From: a bacterium
GTDB taxonomy: Bacteria > JALSQH01
Direction: 5' to 3'
Assembly: GCA_027004335.1 (NCBI GenBank)
Contig: JALTID010000155.1
Span: 1-9,272, forward strand
Length of the DNA: 9,272 nucleotides
In this document: one piece after another, positions 5,282 to 9,272 of the stretch
Numbering within the stretch: the first letter of the stretch is position 1
Layout: the number at the start of each line of letters is the position of its first letter
The notes under the pieces: generated by a model
The model's database searches: none
Told to the model about the DNA's origin: nothing
Seen by the model: the letters and a program-made list of their open reading frames with translations, nothing else
Made by a program: the position numbers and the translations under genes

Positions 5282-8012
5282 TACTTTCCCCCTTTGTTTC
5301 CTCAAATAGAAAAGATTCCAGCGGGTTGCTTAGCTGAAATTCACCATATTCTGAAAAATTTCCAACATCCTCAAGTTTTTCCTCTCTTCCATTAACCTTA
5401 AAGATCTTAAATTTGCCCTCCAGGCCCAATCTAAATTTAATTTTTTCTTTCAAATGAAACGGATTGTAAAATTCTGCCACAATACCTCTATATCTTAAAC
5501 TATTACGCAGGAGTACAAGAAAATCTTTTTGATCTAACGAAAAAAATGTTTTTTCTCCCTCAGCTTTTGAAGAAATCACTTCACCCATGACTCCATTTTC
5601 AAAATAAAAACCATACCTCAGCATATCTTCATTACTCAGGCTCTCGGCAGGGTAAAGAAGATATCTGCTTCTATATCCATTCTTTTCTTCGCACCATGCT
5701 CCTAAATTAGCGCATTCTTCAAGTTTTGCATTTCTCAGGAGAACCGCCTCTATTACACCATCCTTATCCACCCTCCATGCTCTGTTACCAGCAGAAGCAA
5801 AAAGAACATCAGGCATATTCTCCGAATATAGTTTCAGCCATCCTTCCACCGGCCAGTAGGTTGGGGAATAGAAACTTTCCCTTTTTCTCTCATAAACACC
5901 ACCGGGCAGATGGGCTAAAAATTTATCACCAGCAAGAGCAGTTTCAAATCTTGAGACCCATGCTACATGCTCGGGAAGATCTCCCTCCGGTGTTATCTCT
6001 GTCTCAAAAAGAAGCAGAGGAGAATCAGGAAAAAACCAGATAATTTTTTCTACAGAAAAACCTTCATATTTCCCGTTGTATTTTACCCCCCAACGAAAAG
6101 GCTGTTGGTCCAGAATTTCAAACTGTGTCTCTGATGGAGTTGCTGGAATAGAAGTATAATCCCCACATGGCAATTCCATTCCCATTCTGTAAGGACCACC
6201 ATTATCCTTATAAAGAAGAAGCTGATTTCCTCTTGCATTAAATATCAACTTCTTTGATTGAAAAGATAATTCAATTATATCACCAGTAGATTTCTCAATC
6301 TGCACAGGATCATAATAGGCAGTTCTCACCTCAATATAATCACCATAGTCCCCCTCCACAACAAAGGGTGAAGTGTTAATATCAACATTATTCAACCTTA
6401 TTATTTTCATGGTTCCACCAGTGATGGATAAATCAACAACAAGCTTCCCACTTTTTACATTACCATCAGAATATATCTCATCCGGAAAGACTTGACCTTT
6501 ACCTCTCTCCTCTATAAAACCAGGACTCTGATACTTATCTGGAAGGGTCACATCAATTTCATCATAATATCTCACATCAAAAGGAAAGGGATTTAATATC
6601 ACCAGCGTAGGATCACCCTCCTCCGAATTGATATAAGATCTTATAATTTTTCCTGCTAATTGATTTGACTCAGCTTTCAGTTTCTCTCCATCCGGGAGTT
6701 GTTCACCATAATATACAGCAGGAACGCTTGTTCCCGGGATCCAGTCATGATGATCAATCAAAACCGCCTGCTCCCAGATGCTTTTTATTTCTCCATAAAA
6801 ATCTTCTTTGTTTTCAAAGGTAGAAAAAACATTTACCATTTCAGCGGCAGTCAAGTTTTCTGTAATAACAGTAGAATGTTCTTTCAAAACAGGATGATAC
6901 GAGTAGAAACCTGTCCACAATGGATTTAAATCCGCTTGAAAAACTGGAATATTTTTTTCGTCACTTTCAGCCATCTTCATAAAATCAGCAAAGGTGGCAG
7001 TTACAGCATAGACCCCTGTCTCTCTATATCTTCTTCTATTCCACAGATCAGCATACTCTGCAAGATGAATATGAGGCGATTGAAAATCACATCCCACGGG
7101 GACAAAAAGATATTTTCTATTTTTAGAAAAGGGGGCAAGGTCATTTATATAACCTTCTATTCTTTTCAGGATAAGATCCTCATTATTTGAATCATCCGTC
7201 AATCTTGCACCGGGAAGTGTCACGGGAGAAACAGAATCAATATCATCACCCTGACAGTATGTAAGAGGCATCCAGTATGCAAGTACTTTACCACCCCCCG
7301 GACCCACCCATCGAAAAAGAGATATTCCATCTTTTAAAAAATATTCTCCATGAGAACCTTTTCTATATCCTGAATCTCCATACAATTTTTCCATAATACC
7401 CTTTAATTCCCATGACATAAAAGCCGTTGCCCCATCAATTCTTGAGAATCCCACATATTTATACCCCAGATATGAAAGGATATCTGGAAGGGTCGCTGAA
7501 TGACCAAAACTATCAGGCTGCCATGCAGCTATGGGGAAGCCACCAAGATTCTCATTAACCCACAAATTCCCCAGCACCCAATCCATGATAAGCATATCCG
7601 GGGTAGGAAGTAGAGTATCAGGACTGGTAAACCCACCCCCCACAATCTGAAGACGGTTCTCCCTGTAATATTTCAACATCTCCTCCCTCTTCTCAGGATG
7701 GTCATCCCAATACCTTTTTAAAAAAGCGATCTCACAAATGGAATATGTATTCTTATTGTTATATCTTAAATGTACAAGAGAATCATTTATTATTCCCTCC
7801 ACATTTTCTCTATAATATCCATCAAAGGTTTTCTGCCAGTTAATATCCCAGTGGGAAGATTGTGAGAGAACAAGAACTTTTTGGGCACCTGCTGGAATCC
7901 CAAGAGATTGCTTCAGATTCTCGCTTTCCTTACTACCACAGCCATTTTCAAAACCCAAGAAAACAATAGCACCTGTAGATATGAGAAAATTTAAAAAATC
8001 TCTCCTATTCAT
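5274..8012 (-). CDS. Exported GH38 glycosidase (alpha-mannosidase family) with Tat signal
   Basis: A 912-residue zinc-dependent retaining glycosidase; the family mostly cleaves alpha-mannosides, but the substrate here is unknown. The N-terminus (MNRRDFLNFLISTG) is a twin-arginine signal with RR at 3-4 and a hydrophobic stretch to about residue 20; C25 follows and may be lipidated. The catalytic domain covers about 45-345: SHWDINW carries zinc ligands H54 and D56, and WQPDSFGHS carries the nucleophile and zinc ligand D167. The middle helical domain contains HHDWIPGT (421-428), with H422 as the fourth zinc ligand by analogy with Golgi mannosidase II. The beta-sandwich C-terminal part covers about 460-912 (RFETALAGDKF near 688-698, HLPGGVYERKR near 701-711). 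All expected active-site residues are present, so it should be active outside the cytoplasm. Its ATG overlaps the tilS stop by 8 bases, and its TAG overlaps the start of its decayed copy by 8 bases. Confidence 0.93.
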   Translation of the reverse strand: MNRRDFLNFLISTGAIVFLGFENGCGSKESENLKQSLGIPAGAQKVLVLSQSSHWDINWQKTFDGYYRENVEGIINDSLVHLRYNNKNTYSICEIAFLKRYWDDHPEKREEMLKYYRENRLQIVGGGFTSPDTLLPTPDMLIMDWVLGNLWVNENLGGFPIAAWQPDSFGHSATLPDILSYLGYKYVGFSRIDGATAFMSWELKGIMEKLYGDSGYRKGSHGEYFLKDGISLFRWVGPGGGKVLAYWMPLTYCQGDDIDSVSPVTLPGARLTDDSNNEDLILKRIEGYINDLAPFSKNRKYLFVPVGCDFQSPHIHLAEYADLWNRRRYRETGVYAVTATFADFMKMAESDEKNIPVFQADLNPLWTGFYSYHPVLKEHSTVITENLTAAEMVNVFSTFENKEDFYGEIKSIWEQAVLIDHHDWIPGTSVPAVYYGEQLPDGEKLKAESNQLAGKIIRSYINSEEGDPTLVILNPFPFDVRYYDEIDVTLPDKYQSPGFIEERGKGQVFPDEIYSDGNVKSGKLVVDLSITGGTMKIIRLNNVDINTSPFVVEGDYGDYIEVRTAYYDPVQIEKSTGDIIELSFQSKKLIFNARGNQLLLYKDNGGPYRMGMELPCGDYTSIPATPSETQFEILDQQPFRWGVKYNGKYEGFSVEKIIWFFPDSPLLLFETEITPEGDLPEHVAWVSRFETALAGDKFLAHLPGGVYERKRESFYSPTYWPVEGWLKLYSENMPDVLFASAGNRAWRVDKDGVIEAVLLRNAKLEECANLGAWCEEKNGYRSRYLLYPAESLSNEDMLRYGFYFENGVMGEVISSKAEGEKTFFSLDQKDFLVLLRNSLRYRGIVAEFYNPFHLKEKIKFRLGLEGKFKIFKVNGREEKLEDVGNFSEYGEFQLSNPLESFLFEETKGESSG

Positions 8013-9272
8013 TACTAATACCTCCTTTTCTCAGTTCTGCCGAAAGGAAAAATTCTTCACCTTTACATTCATATTTTACCTCAACACCGGGAACCCACAC
8101 AATTTCACCTTCAGAATTCAGAATCACAGGTAACAATTTCCTCGTTATCTTCCCAATTTTTTTATTAGCAAAAATATCTTTGAGTTTTTTTTCAATCACT
8201 CTATGACCATATCTGATTTTCATTCTATCTCCCGGAGAATAACGCCTGATTGTTAACATGCCATCCTTAAAACAATCTTTTTTAATACCCTGGACAAATC
8301 CATCTTTCAGAGGATCCATAGAAGCATTAATCTGCCACAGCTCAAGTTTCAATGAGTCAGGAATCTTAATTGAGATACTCTCCTCCATCAAAAGGTATTT
8401 AAAACTTCCTGGACAGATAAGGAGAAAATCAAAAAATGTAAAGACCGTAACTTTCCTGAAAAAATCTCTATAAAATTCCCTGCCACCTCCTAACAACTCA
8501 TCAATTTGATTTACAAATTCAAAATTTCCTCCTCCCTCAAGCCCCACTCTGGATGCGAGATCCCTTAAAATTTCACCCTTTTCAAAGAAACTTAATCCCC
8601 TCAAGCAATCAATTTTACAACCATAACATCCCCATCCATATCTCCGGCAATTCTCCTTCATTAAAGAATGAATATGATGCCTGAGAAATTTTTCAGTCTC
8701 ATAAAAAAGAAGATACTGCGCCTCTCCTATCTTTCTATATAAATCATAACCCAGTTTAGATGAAATATACGGGATTATATCAAGTCTAATCAAATTCCTC
8801 GTATACCTTTTTGAAAAATTGGTACGATCTAGACGAAAAGGAATATTTTTCTCATTGAGGAACTTGATAATCTCCTCTTTCTTAATGACTAACATTGGTC
8901 TCACTATTTTCCCCCTTATCGGGGGTATGCCAATGAGTCCCTTTAAGCCTGCCCCCCTAAAAAAATTAAAAATAACTGTTTCAACATTATCATTCAAATT
9001 ATGGGCAGTAAAAATATAATCGTAACCATGTTCAAATTCTTTAAAAAAGCTGTATCTTACTCTCCTCGCCGCTTCTTCAAGGGTCTCACCCTGCCTCTTC
9101 AAAGCAGGAACATCCACTTTTCTCCATAACAGGGCAACGCCATTTTTATATGCCAATTCCCTAACAAACTCTTCATCCAGATCACTTTCTTTGCCTCTTA
9201 TCCCATGATTAAGATGAATAAGAGTAAGATCAAAATCCAATTTATCTTTTCTATCCAGCAGATAATAAAATA
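8005..9272 (-). CDS. tilS: tRNA(Ile)-lysidine synthetase TilS, lacking its 5' end (runs off the right edge)
   Basis: Converts C34 of the CAU-anticodon tRNA(Ile) to lysidine with ATP and lysine, so that AUA is read as Ile; essential and cytoplasmic. The frame is open to the window edge and residues before a possible TTG at 9240 (FYYLLDRKDK) fit the family, so that TTG is not the start and the PP-loop SGGxDS lies outside. Counting from that TTG, visible parts are HLNHGIRGKESDLDEEFV (9-26), the AH.ND..ET region with FFRGAGLKGL (79-102), RPML (114-117), and TRNLIRLDIIP (147-157). The C-terminal domain has IRRYSPGDRM (331-340), KKLKDIF (351-357) and VWVPGVEVKY (381-390). The middle domain has an unusual cluster of four cysteines (198, 205, 208, 212). 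It is the first visible gene of the leftward operon; its TAG lies inside the first codons of the GH38 gene. Confidence 0.93.
   Translation of the reverse strand, partial: FYYLLDRKDKLDFDLTLIHLNHGIRGKESDLDEEFVRELAYKNGVALLWRKVDVPALKRQGETLEEAARRVRYSFFKEFEHGYDYIFTAHNLNDNVETVIFNFFRGAGLKGLIGIPPIRGKIVRPMLVIKKEEIIKFLNEKNIPFRLDRTNFSKRYTRNLIRLDIIPYISSKLGYDLYRKIGEAQYLLFYETEKFLRHHIHSLMKENCRRYGWGCYGCKIDCLRGLSFFEKGEILRDLASRVGLEGGGNFEFVNQIDELLGGGREFYRDFFRKVTVFTFFDFLLICPGSFKYLLMEESISIKIPDSLKLELWQINASMDPLKDGFVQGIKKDCFKDGMLTIRRYSPGDRMKIRYGHRVIEKKLKDIFANKKIGKITRKLLPVILNSEGEIVWVPGVEVKYECKGEEFFLSAELRKGGISNE
8021..8029 (-). promoter_or_regulatory. Ribosome binding site of the GH38 gene
   Basis: AAAAGGAGG lies 8 bases before the ATG at 8012, inside the end of tilS. 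It confirms the start that puts the twin-arginine pair at residues 3-4. Confidence 0.85.

Noticed and set aside
5726-6043. 105-residue open frame on the plus strand
   Set aside because: Antisense to the GH38 C-terminal domain, Pro/Gln/His-rich shadow with no family resemblance.

Overview
The window is AT-rich bacterial DNA, gene-dense, with strong AGGAGG-type ribosome binding sites. It carries one divergent intergenic region (453-578) and no stretch over 300 bases without a gene. The proteins are rich in Lys, Glu and Ile, and the DAHP synthase is of the short type Ibeta form with an N-terminal regulatory domain, as in Thermotoga. This fits an anaerobic or thermophilic-leaning bacterium, but I cannot name the phylum from sequence alone. 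No RNA gene, CRISPR array, insertion sequence or phage gene was seen.

Left part. A divergent pair of sigma70-like promoters separates two genes. Leftwards is the 5' end of a lipoprotein gene that runs off the window and looks like the start of a family GH31 glycosidase. Rightwards is a two-gene unit: a soluble GAF-GGDEF cyclic dinucleotide synthase, apparently translated from a leaderless or nearly leaderless mRNA, followed 13 bases later by aroF, the first enzyme of aromatic amino acid synthesis. The GGDEF protein has Ser at the position where diguanylate cyclases carry the guanine-contacting Asp. This is the signature reported for hybrid promiscuous (Hypr) GGDEF enzymes that make 3',3'-cGAMP, and it is the most interesting point in the window.

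Right part. A tightly overlapped leftward operon reads tilS (5' end outside the window), a Tat-exported GH38 alpha-mannosidase-like enzyme, a decayed second GH38 copy, and nadE. Junctions are 8-base stop/start overlaps (tilS/GH38 and GH38/pseudogene) and an ATGA overlap (pseudogene/nadE). The nadE stop overlaps the convergent aroF stop.

The second GH38 copy (4361-5281) can be followed from its start codon to its original stop by comparison with its intact neighbour. It has lost two bases in the signal peptide, most of the catalytic domain and two further blocks of the C-terminal domain, and it has gained an amber stop near the end. Export of GH38 and GH31-like enzymes suggests glycan use outside the cytoplasm. 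TilS, NadE and AroF are housekeeping enzymes whose linkage to these genes looks like operon convenience rather than a pathway. I found no clear multi-gene novel system.
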